This document shows, piece after piece, positions 1 through 11,927 of a DNA stretch of 64,000 nucleotides. Every line of letters begins with the position of its first letter. Position 1 is the stretch's first letter. The stretch covers positions 110,696,605 through 110,760,604 of the forward strand of contig NC_092521.1 of NCBI RefSeq assembly GCF_037038585.1, given 5' to 3'. Both the position numbers and the translations under genes were made by a program. The DNA comes from Patagioenas fasciata (lineage: Eukaryota; Chordata; Aves; Columbiformes; Columbidae). The notes beneath the pieces are model-generated. The model made no database searches. It was given only the letters and a program-made list of their open reading frames with translations, and had not been told where the DNA came from.

Positions 1-1897
1 CTCAGAGAGCTCCTTTTGCTCACTTCCTCTCCCTGCCGCAGACTTTCACCCCCTTCCCACTTCCTCTCAAGCTATCCTTAGCCCACCTCTGCACAAACTT
101 CTCAGGGCTAAGAGACTGCAAGGAAAAGCACCCACCTCCTCCCCAGTTTCTCCTCAAACACTTCAGTTAGCACTAAGGGAGCTCTTACTGCCTTTGGCTG
201 CACCCAATTTTTTCATGAGTCACCTTCTCTGCAAGTGAGGGATAAACCCACAAGCAGAGACACAGGTAGGATCCAGGCTGAAGCGCATGTGGCCTTCTCA
301 GTAGTCTCAAAGCAGCCCAGGAGGCTCTTCGCACTTCAACAGGATCCTGGAAATTGTCCAACACCCACCAATACCTCACGGGAAGGGTACTGGTAACTTG
401 AGCACAAAAAAATAAATAATCTGGGAAACAAGAGAAAGCAAAAATGGCCCAAATTAATGGAGAAGCAAAATGTGCTCCCTTCTCCATCATCTGCTCTGCC
501 TACGCATTGTGCATTGTTGTAAAGATGCCACCAACAGCTAGCACAGATTCACCAGAAGAGCCAAGACAACTTACAGTCAGAGCAGTTTTACGCCATCACC
601 GTACCTGCGTAGCAGGTCACACCATGCTACAGGGCAAGGGGAACAGGAGCTGACATTTCTCACCAGAGTGGCACAGGGGGTGATGGAGCTGAGAAGCCTC
701 AGTGCAAACACACACACATCAGGTGCCAAGTATTTCACCCTGCGCCACGTCCCAACACCCACAGTTTCCAGCGCTTAATCACTGGGGATGGCTATCACAG
801 AAATAAATGCATATTCACAAGCTATTCTTAGCATTCACTGGAGAGGCGATTACCAAATTACCCGGTTACATAATCCCTTTTATATAATCACTACGATGCT
901 CTTCTCCTTATGCAACACGGCGGGTGACCGTGGATGGCTGAAGTAGCTCCTTCCCCAAGGAAAGCTACACCGGCAGCACCGTGGGTGGACGTGCTGGCTG
1001 CCGCAGGTACACGGATGAGCGACGGCAAGAGCCGACTTGAGGCAACCAAGCTTTTCAGAAGCAGTGATATATAAACATCTGCCTCCATCCCAGGGAAGAC
1101 ATGAGCACCCCTGCCCACACTGCTCCAGAAGATGCACAGAGATGAGATCAGCTGCATCTCAAGCTGGTTGAGACAGCAAAGTCAAAAGCACTCCGCACCC
1201 TTTGAGCAACCTGACCCAGCACTCACTAGAAACAACTGAGATGTCTCCATTGACTTTTAATGGATTTTGGATGGGACCCAGGATTAGTGCTTTAATAAAA
1301 ATAGGAGGTCAAGATTACTACAGAATTAAAACAAGCTTAATCCAAATGCCTCTGGCTTTGTGCCATAGCCATGCCTACGGTTTCCGTACACAAGGAAAGC
1401 CAGGCAAAGCAGCAACCAAAATGTGCAAAATGTGTTCCTGCAGGGCACCTCATGATGGGCGAGCACACACATGCTGGCAATATAGGACAGCACAGCCACT
1501 CTGGGAAGTTTCACCCACCAGAAGATTTTGGGCATAGCCCAATGCATTTCCTAGAGCATTTTCAGGATCTCCTTCGATGCCTTCTAGGAATACTGCAGAC
1601 ATCTATGCAGACAGTTGCCAGTTATGGGGCACAGCAAGACTCAGTTTACTAACATTCACCCAGTGCTTTAATAAGCCAGCATCAAAAGTGTTCCCTGTAG
1701 TAAGCGAGAAGCACAACTTGAGTCCTGTATTTCAGAAAATACGGCCTCTGAGATCTGCAGATCACCTGCAAATCCTGAGACACTTTTACATTACTACACT
1801 GCGGGTTCAGCATTAAGCTCAGCTCGCTATGTCCTGCTGTCATTCAGGGAAAATCCAGAATTCTGAAGCCCCTCAACAACAAGGCATTAACACTGCT

Positions 1898-1923
1898 AAA
1901 AAAAAAAAAAAAAAAAAAAAAAA
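1898..1923. repeat. Poly(A) run, 26 bases
   Basis: Uninterrupted run of 26 A on the plus strand, seen directly. No AATAAA lies in the 50 bases upstream and I see no duplication around it, so it reads as a simple mononucleotide repeat rather than a retrocopy tail. Confidence 0.9.
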
Positions 1924-4900
1924 CACACCAACAAGTCCTAGTTCTGTAAATACCAATGGAATGGAAGACAGAACAAAATAATGACACTGATCTCAATTCA
2001 CCTCTTCCAAAAGACACTCAAATCCAAAGGCATCTGCCTTCACTTTTTCTCAGGGTTATGCAACTAGTAGTATTTGGCCATTATTTGGCACTTACTGCCT
2101 CCTCCTCTCCCTAGTTACCCTAGAAATATAGGTCATCCCAAGCAATACGCAGGTAAACCCTCAGCTTTAGCATGGCATGATACACTTTATTCAGGGACAC
2201 ACATGCACGAGTTTCAGAATAGAGACTGCTATCCTTTCAGCTACAGAAAAAAATAATGAAGCATCTTAACATTACCTTATACTATCTAAAATTACAAGAT
2301 GACCCAGTTCTAGAGAGGTTTAACCCAATCCCATGTGCTATTATTACTTCTGTATGACAGCCAGGAGATGTGAGTTGCCTTAGTCAAAAAGCAGATCAGA
2401 GTTTTGCCAGTCCCTCACGCAGAATCCCACTGGCACATGTTACTGTGTGTTGTGATGACTCTGCTGATAGCTCAGGACTGGCAGGCACCCTCAGCACTAT
2501 CACTGCTCAAAAGAAAGAAAACAGCAATCCTTGTTAGGGATATTTCTTTGGGACAGAAAAGGCAGCACACAAGACAGGAGCAGCTTATGTCAGCCTTCAA
2601 AAGAAAAGCAGCCATTTAAAAGCAGATTTAAGACCTTTCACACAGCCCTCCTCCCCCCCTTTTTAGGTTAGGCAACTGGACAACCACTTGAAAGCAGCAT
2701 TTTCAGAGAGCAAGGTTTCCTTCTCTGTTTTGGACTGAAATCCTGCCAAACTTAATGGAATTTGAACAAATGAACATGGGCTTTTACAGCCATTACCTTT
2801 TCCTCCACTCGGTTGAACCCACTGCTCAAAATGTGGTGGGGAAGTAGGGCCCTGAGCTGGGAACTCACACTGTAAGAGATCCAGCAGTGAATTTCTGGAT
2901 GTCACGCCAGTATTGAGATAATTATCTGTAGCAATGAGCAATACATTCTTCCCTCCCCGAGTAGCAGAAATGAAAGAAAACACTTGCTTGACTCATCCTT
3001 GCCCAGTTCTTCCAGCAAGAGCTGAAGCACACTTACAGTCACCCACCACAGCGAGAAGCGCCTGCACCCACTTTCTGCATTTGCAGCGATATTGTGGGGA
3101 AAGCAGAAAGGAATTTGCCATGTTAACAAGTTTTCTATCCACTTCAGTGAAGAGATTTCATAAAATTCGGATAAATGAAACACTGAGTTACACTTGGGCA
3201 ATTCCATAGGTAGAGACCTTTACACACTGTCTGTTATACCACCATACTAAATAGTCACTGTGCAGCACAAGCACCATAATATTAATCTGTTGTGTCAACA
3301 CTAAGGGATTGTACAAAAACCAGTGTGGTATAAACAACTACACTTGTCCACTTAGGCAAGGCATGTCTCCAGTCCAGAAATGGAGAAATACAAACTCAGG
3401 CCAGGACACACAAGAGAATTTTGTTGGCCTGCCTACATCCCTCAGGTGTGCAAAAAGACATAACTGTGCCTGTAAAAAAAACCCAACAAGTTTGCAGCAA
3501 CTTAAGTCTGCTTTTGCTACTACAAACACTGGCTTTTTTTTTTTCCTTGTATACATTCTCTGACAGAGCTCCTAATTTCTTGAAAACTAAACCTTCTATA
3601 TCACAGCCACACTACCAGCTCTTAGCCCCATGGCAGCACAAATCTGTCACTGTAACCAGACTGCGACCAACACTGAGCTAAGCAGAGCAAGTCTACGGAA
3701 GCATCACCTTCCCTTAGGTGGTAGCACCATTGGGCCCCAAGAACAACATGTGCAACAAAATACTCCTCTCATATCAAGTGTAAGGTTCTTGAAACACGTG
3801 CTGCCCATGGTCTTTGGTCTGCTGTCAACGAGAGCCCTGCCACCCTCCCCCACGCTCATATTCCTCTCATATTGATTTCATTTCAGGATTGCCCAGCTCC
3901 TTCTCTAAGACAGGATCGAAAGAGACCAAACATCTCTAACTAGAAAGGCATAAAAACACACTAAATGTACTTGCCTTAACTTAGAGTATTGGAAAGACAG
4001 ATTTGTACGGGTATGGGCTACATACTTGGGGTCCGTGATCCTCACCTCTAACTCCACCAGTGCAAGGAAGGATCCACCCTCAGACTATTGCCAGAGATTT
4101 AGTTGCATGGTGCCCACCAACACCAGGGGTGGGAGACAAAGCCCACCATTCCTACTCTGGCAGGCAACGAACAAGCTGCTCATAGAGAGCTTGAGTGCAG
4201 CTTCCAAAAACACCAGCTTTCCACTGTCATTGAACTTCGAACCAAAGGCGCAGATCACTTCATGGTCACCTCCAGTGAAAGGGATGTAGCCAAAGAGCGG
4301 TTTGCGAGGGATTTTTTGTGGTTTGTTTGTTTTTTCAGACCTCCAAACAAGAGACACAGAGGGAACGGTTTGCTGAAGGACTGCTTGGTTCAGTTATCCA
4401 TCAGCTGGACTGGAGGATGATGGTCCCTCCTGCGCTGCAGCTGATGGTGGACCTTCCCTGGGGGTATGGCCTCCAGCCACAAGCCTCTCCCGCCCCACAG
4501 ACAAGAAAGGCCCAGGAGGTCATTAGCTCTGTGTTGAGAACTTCTGCTCTGATGGACACTTGGCAAGTGATGTGGGAAAACAACAGGACACCATCTGGAG
4601 AAGTTAATCTTATCTAACAGCATCTTTCAGGAGAAAACAAGACACAGACTCAGCTAATCTTCTAGCATTGCATGGAAAAAGTCTGTAGGATTTTCTTTGT
4701 TTACGAATGCAGTATTATCTGTCCTGTAACTCCATCTAATGCACTGAAACAACAAGTGTGCTGGTGGATTAGTCTTCCACAGCATCAGTGGGTCGATCCA
4801 ATTCCTCCACAGCCAGATGGTCCCTAGACCTGGGCAAGCACACAGGCAGCAGAATGAGGGGTTAGGGACCACCCTTGCCAGCAACAGCCTACCCCTGCAT

Positions 4901-5188
4901 TGGATCAGACACAGACTAGAAACCACTTCTTGGTAATCAGTTTCCTTCTAAAAATCTATGAGACTGAAAGCTGAGTCATTGAGAAAGAGGAAGAGATTTT
5001 TTAGTTACTTAAGGGTTTAGTTAACACCTATTCAATGCAAAGCTGAAGACACACTTGAGAAGACAAATTTAACTCAGAAGTGAAAACTTTTCCACTAAAA
5101 ATGTGAGAAACCTGTCAAGATACATTGTTCTCAAAAAGAAAGAAAAATAAAAGAAAAAAAAAAAGGGCATACAATAAACCCAGATGCG

Positions 5189-5224
5189 CCCCCCCCACTC
5201 CCCCACCCCTCCCCCCCCGGCCCC
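5189..5224 (-). repeat. C-rich tract; G-quadruplex motif on the minus strand
   Basis: The plus strand is a nearly pure C tract broken by single A, T or GG interruptions. It has at least four runs of four or more C (5189-5196, 5200-5204, 5206-5209, 5211-5218 and 5221-5224). The minus strand therefore holds at least four G runs with very short loops, the classical G-quadruplex pattern; the plus strand could form an i-motif. It lies in AT-rich surroundings just after an A-rich stretch (about 5136-5164). No gene or promoter is visible next to it. Confidence 0.85.
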
Positions 5225-8200
5225 TCAAAATACCAGGCATGGTATTTCATCTTGTGTATTACTACCTTAGTGATGGTAGGAAAGTGATCATATCCACCAT
5301 TTGAGACCTTATGTTCTCGTCTTGGAAGGGTTGTTTAACGCCCAGGATCCCAGGCTGTGTCCCCAGCCTTCAGACAGACCTAACATTTGTTGCCCAAAAG
5401 GCACTATTCCAGCAACGAAAAAAGATCGGTTTAGAAAGGCTTTACCTCTTGCGAGTCAGAAGAAAGTTTGTATTTGACATAATAAACACTAACAGGATTT
5501 CAACAAAGCCTTCAGCAAAACACAAAAGCTGTGGAAACAGATGCATTGCTGAGGATACAAAGCAATGCAGCATCTGCAAAAATTAGGCTTAAAAATTCCA
5601 AAATGCTAGCTTTCTGCAGTTTTTTTTACTTATACGGATTTTACTTTACTTTTACTTTACAGATTTCACAGCAGATCTGAAGCTACCTTGTCTCAGTAGG
5701 AAATTAGAAATATTTATTTTAAATTCTGTAGCATAAGCTCAAGCATTGATCTGTTCCTACCTGTAAACTCAGTCTACACAAATGAGCAGGGGAAACCTGT
5801 ATGTTGGCACTCATTCCAGTTTTCCTAGATCTCTTCACAGTTGAGTAAACCAAAATAAATTTACAGTAAACCAAAGAGTTTCCATTGAGCCTTTTTTATT
5901 TTCCCCACTGATCTTAGCTAAATCCGCTTTAAAAAAAAGTAGCTGAAGACTAAAGCCTTGCTTTGGTCAAGTTTAATACATCTGTCCAGACACCTGCATT
6001 AGCCAAGCAGGAAGTATCGAGATAAAAGAGAGTCAGAGGACTTTCCTTTTATAGAGAAAGCATAACGGAAGGTGCTAAACATTTTTGACTGCTGTAAAAA
6101 GGTTTTATAGATGCTTTTTCTGATTTAAAAAAAACCCCACACCCAAAAGTCCCCACCGCATAGCTAGTCACACCTCCCCTCAGAGGATGCAAATGGCACT
6201 CGGCCACCATTCCCTTCCCGTGGCAAACATGAATCTGTCTTCTCTTCAGCAAGAGCAAAGTGAGAAAAGTGTACAGGCTCAGTCCTCCTGCCTGGAAATC
6301 ACAGCCCATTTCACTGCTGTCAAGACGCAGGGAAGACTTGCCAGCACCAGTTGGACCCCCAAACCATAAATCATAAGCAAGCTCTTTCCTGCCTTCGCTC
6401 AGCAATGCAATAGCTGTTTTTCAACCAGCGCAAGAAGGTAAGGAAAAAGGCCAACCAAACCAAACAAAAATAGTTTAAGCTGCTACGTAACTACAACTAA
6501 CAAGCGGGAAAGGGTCAGTGGACACACCTGCACTGAAAACTCCCTTGCAGAGTTTTGGACATAGATATTTTCCCACTAGTTTGGACAGGATAATTCCTCC
6601 CACCACCCACTGATGCAATGGCCACAAGAGTTACAACATCAATAGGACACTATCAGTGGGCTTCCACAGAGAGGGACATCATGGACACAGCAACTCTGGT
6701 ATGCATGCACATTTGTACATCCAAGGGCGTGTACATTCCTGTAATTTGCATGTAAAGGAAACCTTGACAGTTAATGGACAGAAATGACAGGAAAAAAGTA
6801 TCAGAAACTTGGGGGGTTGGGTGCTTCCTCGTAATCCTCACAACTTCTTGAATTCTACCTGTGCCTGCTATGATCAAAATGTTGACCATCTTCATGTGTT
6901 CGTACAAAGGCAAAAAAACAAACAAAAAAAGCCCACCAAACTCTGCAGAGATTCTAGGTTTATCTAATTTGCTAAAATCTGTCTTGTTGAAGTCCACTTA
7001 CAAAAATAATACTAAAAAAATTCCATCTAGCAGTTACCCAAGTGGGAAGGAGCTAGTAAACATTGATTTTATTTAAATAAATCTTGTACGACAGACTGTC
7101 AGGAGTGCTTGAATTTTCTTTCAAGATAACACATTTTGCTGTTCATATGACATGTCCATTCTTTCGTTCTTTTAAAAAGGCACTTCACTCTTTTTGTAGT
7201 ATCTTTCATCCGACAAATTAACAAGAAGAGGACCATACTGATCACTTTTCTCCAAGTACGAAATTATCAGTATTTCTGTCAGCATCCACATTGTAATTTT
7301 TAGTAATGAGCAACTGAGTATGTAGAAATACCAATGTGTGATATCAAAGTGATGATCTGAATTTTATATAGCCATGTGGAAACTGTAGGGATGGGATTCT
7401 CACCCACATCTCACACCACCTACAGCAACCACCAGAGGCCTTAGCTTACCTTAATACAGAGCACTAAAAAGCTTGACTTACATATTCAAGCAGATGCATT
7501 AGTTCCTAGGTTCCTCTGGACACACATATGGGTCAACCAGAGCCTTAGGTACCTAAAATTATTCAACAATTTGAAAGCTGAAGATGGTATCCAGCAAGCT
7601 AGTCAGCAGTAATAACAATAAAACACCTTGTTTATTAACCACTGTAGCACAGGCAGGGTCCTCTGCTGGGCTTAAACAGCTCTGCTCAGCCTCTCCATCC
7701 TTGAGCTGAGCCTCAGCCACTCAGCTCTCCTCCTCCCAGCAATTCTGCAGATAGTGGGAGAGAAAGCAAGCACTCAGTCTGAGAAGCAAGCCACCCCAAG
7801 ATACTCTGGTGCTCTCGTTCAGGATGAAAACAAGCTTGTTTCATCATCAAGGGGGTGGGGGGCTGCATGTCTGATTTTCTCCCCCACCTCGAAGACAACA
7901 CTACTTATTAAAGTCACATTTAAGCTCAGCTGGCCAAAGCCCTTGGGATATCTGATGAAATAAAAGCAGAAAATCTTGATCTATACCCCAAACAGACATC
8001 ACTTTAAGGACCTCCTCAAAGCTTTCCATAAAACTAAGAGCTATTTACTCATACAAAACTGAGACAAAACACAGTCCTGTCCATGGAACCATGAACTGCA
8101 CTAGTAAGCGAGACCACTGGCTATCTGTGAATGTTGAATCCATGTACCCCGGTACTACATGTCTACCAGACAACCAGGTTCCTGGTGAAAAACCGCGTTT

Positions 8201-9346
8201 CAGGCAACTGTGGCTAGTAACACCCTGCTACCTCCAAGTACTCAAAATAATTTGAAAAGGACAGATGGATGAAGATTCAATAGTGTTCATTTCTCCTTGC
8301 AAGAACCAAAATCACCTGTCAAGTTATCCACCTTAAAAGTTCTTCAGTTTAGCTTATGTGTTAAAATTTCCAGTGATGCCTAAGTTGTGAGCAAAACTCA
8401 TGACATCTCTGGCTTTTTTCCCTTAACAGCAAGGTCTTCTCAGAACAGAACTGGAGGGGTTTGAGATTTTTCTTCCATCATGGGAGGAATATAATGTCTT
8501 TGTGGTTGTGATGGAAAACCCTTGTCAAACACAAAAACTCAGAATTAATCCCCCTTTCCTACCACCACAGTGCTCTGGGCGTTTCTGTAATTAGTGTATC
8601 TCAAGTTCTTCTGAAGAGCAGCATCCCAGCATCAAGAACCAGCAATTTCTTATGTGTAAATTCTGCTTCAATAGTAATACCTTCAGTTGTCTTCAAGAAA
8701 CCACCCGTAAGCACATGCAAGCGCCTTTCCCTGCCCTCAGTCCCTTTTACATCTCCTGCTTTTACATCAGGAACAGCAAATCATCACTTCCCTGTGAGAG
8801 CACAGCACAGGCAGTTTCTGACTTGGCTTCAACCTGAAAGCCACAAAGAAGCATTTCCTGCATCCAAACTCACGCCCACCTTGAATGTGATGTATATTTA
8901 CTTGTGAAAGAGTTTATATTCCATTCACCTGTACAACCAGAAGTAGCACTTTCAAATGAACATGGACAGAAAATACATGAACATCTTGCAACATGTATTT
9001 TGGGTCATTTAAGCAAGGAGAACTTTAAACATCAGTAAAGTACTGCAGATTGGTCTGAAGGGCTAAATGGCTTTTGCTTTTTCCCCTCCCATTATCTGGA
9101 TAACAGTCAAAGCCTTTTGCAAAATGCTGAATGAAAAATATATTCCTCTGCTCACACTGTGTTAAATATTTACTAGCATCATGCCAAAGCTGCAAACAGA
9201 TTTAAAAATATGTAACAATGCTTTCTCAGAGAACAGCCAGTATGGAAGTTGGTGCAGAAGACAGCAGAAGTTTTAAATACCAAAAAATTTTGAACAACCA
9301 GATGTCTCCAGTTCAGTTATCTCCCAACATTTTGTTTCTGGACCTA

Positions 9347-9372
9347 TTTTTTTTTTTTTTCTCTCTCTCTGT
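9347..9372. repeat. T14 followed by CT dinucleotide repeat
   Basis: Fourteen T followed directly by a short (CT)n run: a pyrimidine tract. On the plus strand it is followed by GTAG, which could mimic a splice acceptor, but no exon-like sequence follows. Confidence 0.85.
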
Positions 9373-9559
9373 AGGGTACAACTTACAGCAATGTGTAATA
9401 CTTACTTACATAGGACCTCATTTTAAAAGGTATGCTAAGCACTTCCAAAAAAGAAAAAAAAAAATCCACAAAACCAGATGGCAAAACAAACATTCTAGAT
9501 TACCAAAATAAATAAAGAAATAAAACTAAACCAGTATAAAAGCTTAAATAACCGCAACA

Positions 9560-10090
9560 TGGGCTACATCCAAAGAGGATTTATGCAAATTACCTTTTTC
9601 AGGCATGAAGGATCTTTTTCAGAATACGCATTAAGAGAGCAGAAACATCTAATCAAACAGATCCTAGAGGGGCGAAGCCTTTCACACCCTTAGATTAATA
9701 AATTCCCTCTGGGAAATGCCAGTGCCCGTTTCATTTAATCAACATTTTGCCATTCGTAGAGCGTCTGCAGAGTCAAGGAGCAATTACAGGCCAGGCTCTG
9801 GGCCAGGTTTACAGCCGGGGTAATGAGATGCAGCCCAATTAACTTGAAAAGAGTTACATTTGTTTACATTAAATGGTGATTTGGATCTGAGTGTTTTAAT
9901 GGGATGATGCTAGATGATATAGTGGGCAACATACCAGGAATCGTTCATCTATGTAGGTGGCATAAACACATAGTAAGCATCATTTTCATGAATTATATCC
10001 ATTACCGAAAACAGTAATTACACAGCCAGCACTCTAGTTTCCACGTAGGGCTTTGGTGGCACGTTGTTTTTTTAAAGAATTAATTCATTT
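9560..10090. promoter_or_regulatory. Candidate conserved non-coding element / enhancer-like stretch
   Basis: This stretch has even, non-repetitive base composition and a cluster of homeodomain- and POU-like words: ATGCAAAT at 9583-9590, CAATTA near 9782, CCAATTAA near 9834, TAATTA at 10015-10020 and the palindrome GAATTAATTC at 10077-10086. It lies about 1.1-1.7 kb inside the presumed first intron of the minus-strand gene. No open frame is convincing. Regulatory function is inferred only from motif density and texture; conservation cannot be seen from one sequence. Confidence 0.3.
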
Positions 10091-11219
10091 TTTGTCTGAA
10101 CTGCTCCATCAGAGAAGCAAGCCAGCTCTCCACACCTCCAACACCTTCAGCTAGACTGCTTCTGGGCTTTATAAATGTAAAGACGTACCCAAGACAAGCC
10201 CACAAGCATTTCTGAAGTCACCCCAGTACACTGCCACTGCATGTGTCCTGGTGATGACTCGGGGACGCTGACCAACCTGCCACCAGGAGTTGCACATGGC
10301 AGCATGTCCATGACGAACCCGTTCCAGGGTGGTCACCGATGCCCCCAGCCTGCCCTCAGCCCAACCCGAAGACTAGACCAAAAAGCGAGAGACAGCTCAT
10401 CACCGGGAAACATCTACGGATCTGCCTGCTAAAAATGGAGTTGATTTCCTAGTCCCATGACATAACTGCGTGGCACAAATCCCCCCTTCAAATTAAGCTA
10501 CTAGGGGATTTTTTTTGTCTGCTTGTTTGTTGTAACTATTAAAGCGGCGTTACCCAGGCTTTCTGAGAAGTTTAACCACGCTGCTCGGTGCCGCCCGGGG
10601 TCCTTCTGAGCTGATGCCACCGCACTTCTGCCTCGCAATGTACATTGTGTCCACTAAAGGACACTTTAAATAAAAAAATTTTAAAAGCACCTTCCATTTA
10701 ACCGTTACTGAAAAGTACACGTTTCGTGTCCCTTGGAGAACTAACCAGTTTGTTAGAAAGAGACAGCGTCCAACAGCCTGTGTCCCTGCCTACAGGTCCC
10801 GCGTTACTCCGCTCCAACACACCACAGATCATCTTTTACCGCTCCCACAACAAAACATTAAAAAGACAGCAAGCCAGGTCGCTGCTAACAGCTGTAACTA
10901 CTGCACCTCCTAAGGCAGCAAAGCCGTGTTTTGCCCAGCCTGGTCCCACTCCGCCGCTCCCACACACTCCTGACCGGTCACTGCCCGGGAGCTTGGGGCG
11001 CCCAGCCTGTTTCGGCAAAGACATTAACCCCAAAATAAATATTGTAACACTACCTCCCGCCCCCGGGCTGGGCACGGGCTGCCAGCTTCCCCTCCGTCGC
11101 CCCCGCAGCTGATGGCGGACCCCCGCGCCGCCCTCCCGGGGTGAACCAGCCGCCGCGGTGCTGTCGGCGCCACCGCAGGGAGCCAGAGCCGCGCTGCCCC
11201 CCGCCCCGGCCCACCTCAC

Positions 11220-11270
11220 CTCCCACAGCAGCGAGAGCAGCAGCGCGACCCCAGGCTGGAAGCGGTTCAT
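11220..11270 (-). CDS. Candidate first coding exon, signal-peptide-like N terminus (partial gene)
   Basis: On the minus strand an ATG at 11270 opens a 17-codon frame, MNRFQPGVALLLSLLWE, ending at a strong donor GAG|GTGAGG (exon end 11220, GT at 11219-11218, phase 0). The short N-region with one arginine followed by a hydrophobic LLLSLL core is what the start of a secreted or type I membrane protein looks like; the cleavage site would fall in exon 2. The start context GAGATGA has a purine at -3. The exon lies inside the CpG island, just left of its densest part. I do not recognise the gene, and no second exon was found in the 11.2 kb to the left, so intron 1 would be long. The frame also reads through the donor for over 100 codons, as GC-rich DNA often does, so the splice site rather than frame length supports the exon. 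It could be a non-coding first exon. Confidence 0.5.
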
Positions 11271-11318
11271 CTCTCCTCCTCCTCCTCCCGCGGCGGCGGG
11301 GGGCTCGCCCCTGCCGGC

Positions 11319-11351
11319 TCAGGCGCGCACGGGCGCTGTCAGCGGCGCCAT
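11319..11351 (-). other. Possible upstream ORF in the 5' leader
   Basis: An ATG at 11351 on the minus strand in strong context (GGGATGG: G at -3 and +4) opens ten codons, MAPLTAPVRA, and stops at 11321-11319. That is 48 bases before the candidate main start and in the same frame. If transcription starts upstream of 11351, this would be a translated uORF able to lower main-frame initiation. The transcription start is unknown, so leader status is inference. Confidence 0.3.
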
Positions 11352-11927
11352 CCCCGGCGGCGGGGGAGCTCCGCGGGCGGCGGGAGGGACACGGACGCAG
11401 GAACGGAGGGGCAGCGAGCTGACAAGCAGCCCGGGGGACGAGGCGGAGTAAAACGGCGGCGGAGAGAGGGCGGAGGCGGGAAGCCCCGCAGCAGGGCGAG
11501 GGCGAGCTGACCCGCCGATCCCCTCAGCGGCGGCAGCTGAAGCCGAGCGGGCAGCGCCACGACGAGGCAAGGCGACACGGAGGGCAACGCGATGCTCAGG
11601 CGGGCGGCACAAAGAGGCCGGCCGCCGCCGCGGCTGAGGGCGGGGAGAGGAGCCGGCCCGCCCCGGCACCGCCCCACTGCCCGGCCGGGAGGTGGCAGTG
11701 GCGGCGGCGAAGGGCGGAGGGAGCGGAATCACCGCCCCCCCTCCCCTGCCCCGAGGGGCAAGTAAACGGCTTCCCGGTCGGCGTCCCGCGGTCTGCCCGT
11801 GATGACGGGGAAGGTGACCAGCCGGTCGGGGCGTCTCGGGTGCCGGCCCCGAAGAGAAGTAGGAGGGGCCGTGTGAGCTTCGGGGAGTTCAACGAGGCCA
11901 AGTGCAGGGGGTGGAAGTGACTCTCCG

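Larger units (their letters stand above)
1..10559. other. Non-coding stretch, probable intron 1 of the minus-strand gene starting at 11.27 kb
   Basis: No exon, RNA gene or recognisable transposon was found on either strand. Open frames are short, lack splice-consistent ends and show no domain. If the first-exon call at 11220-11270 is right, this stretch lies downstream of its donor and is intronic. It contains a 26-base A run, a long C-rich tract at 5.19 kb and an enhancer-like stretch near 9.6-10.1 kb, listed separately. Intron status is inference. Confidence 0.45.
10940..11860 (-). promoter_or_regulatory. CpG island promoter
   Basis: A sharply bounded GC- and CpG-rich island in AT-rich surroundings, densest at about 11100-11760. 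It has several GC boxes (CCGCCCC-type words near 11650-11680 and 11733-11742), CGG/CCG triplet runs and no convincing TATA box. In vertebrates such islands mark promoters of broadly or developmentally expressed genes. The candidate start codon and donor on the minus strand at 11220-11270 put transcription leftward. Divergent plus-strand transcription is possible but no matching exon was seen. A CR1 copy begins about 70 bp beyond the upstream edge. Confidence 0.8.

Noticed and set aside
4305..4617. Plus-strand acceptor-like TTTGTTTTTTCAG followed by a roughly 90-codon open frame
   Set aside because: No donor at a fitting place, no domain, and the other strand is equally open. At best an unprovable non-coding RNA exon.
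6049..6405. Minus-strand open frame containing GPTGAGKSS, a Walker A-like motif
   Set aside because: The motif stands alone: no Walker B, no ATPase fold sequence around it, hydrophobicity and composition look random, and no splice sites flank it. An eight-residue pattern arises by chance in 64 kb.
10726..11732. Several long open frames on both strands across the CpG island
   Set aside because: GC-rich DNA has few stop codons; Pro/Arg/Ala/Gly-rich translations are typical artefacts. Only the short ATG-to-donor stretch on the minus strand has independent support.
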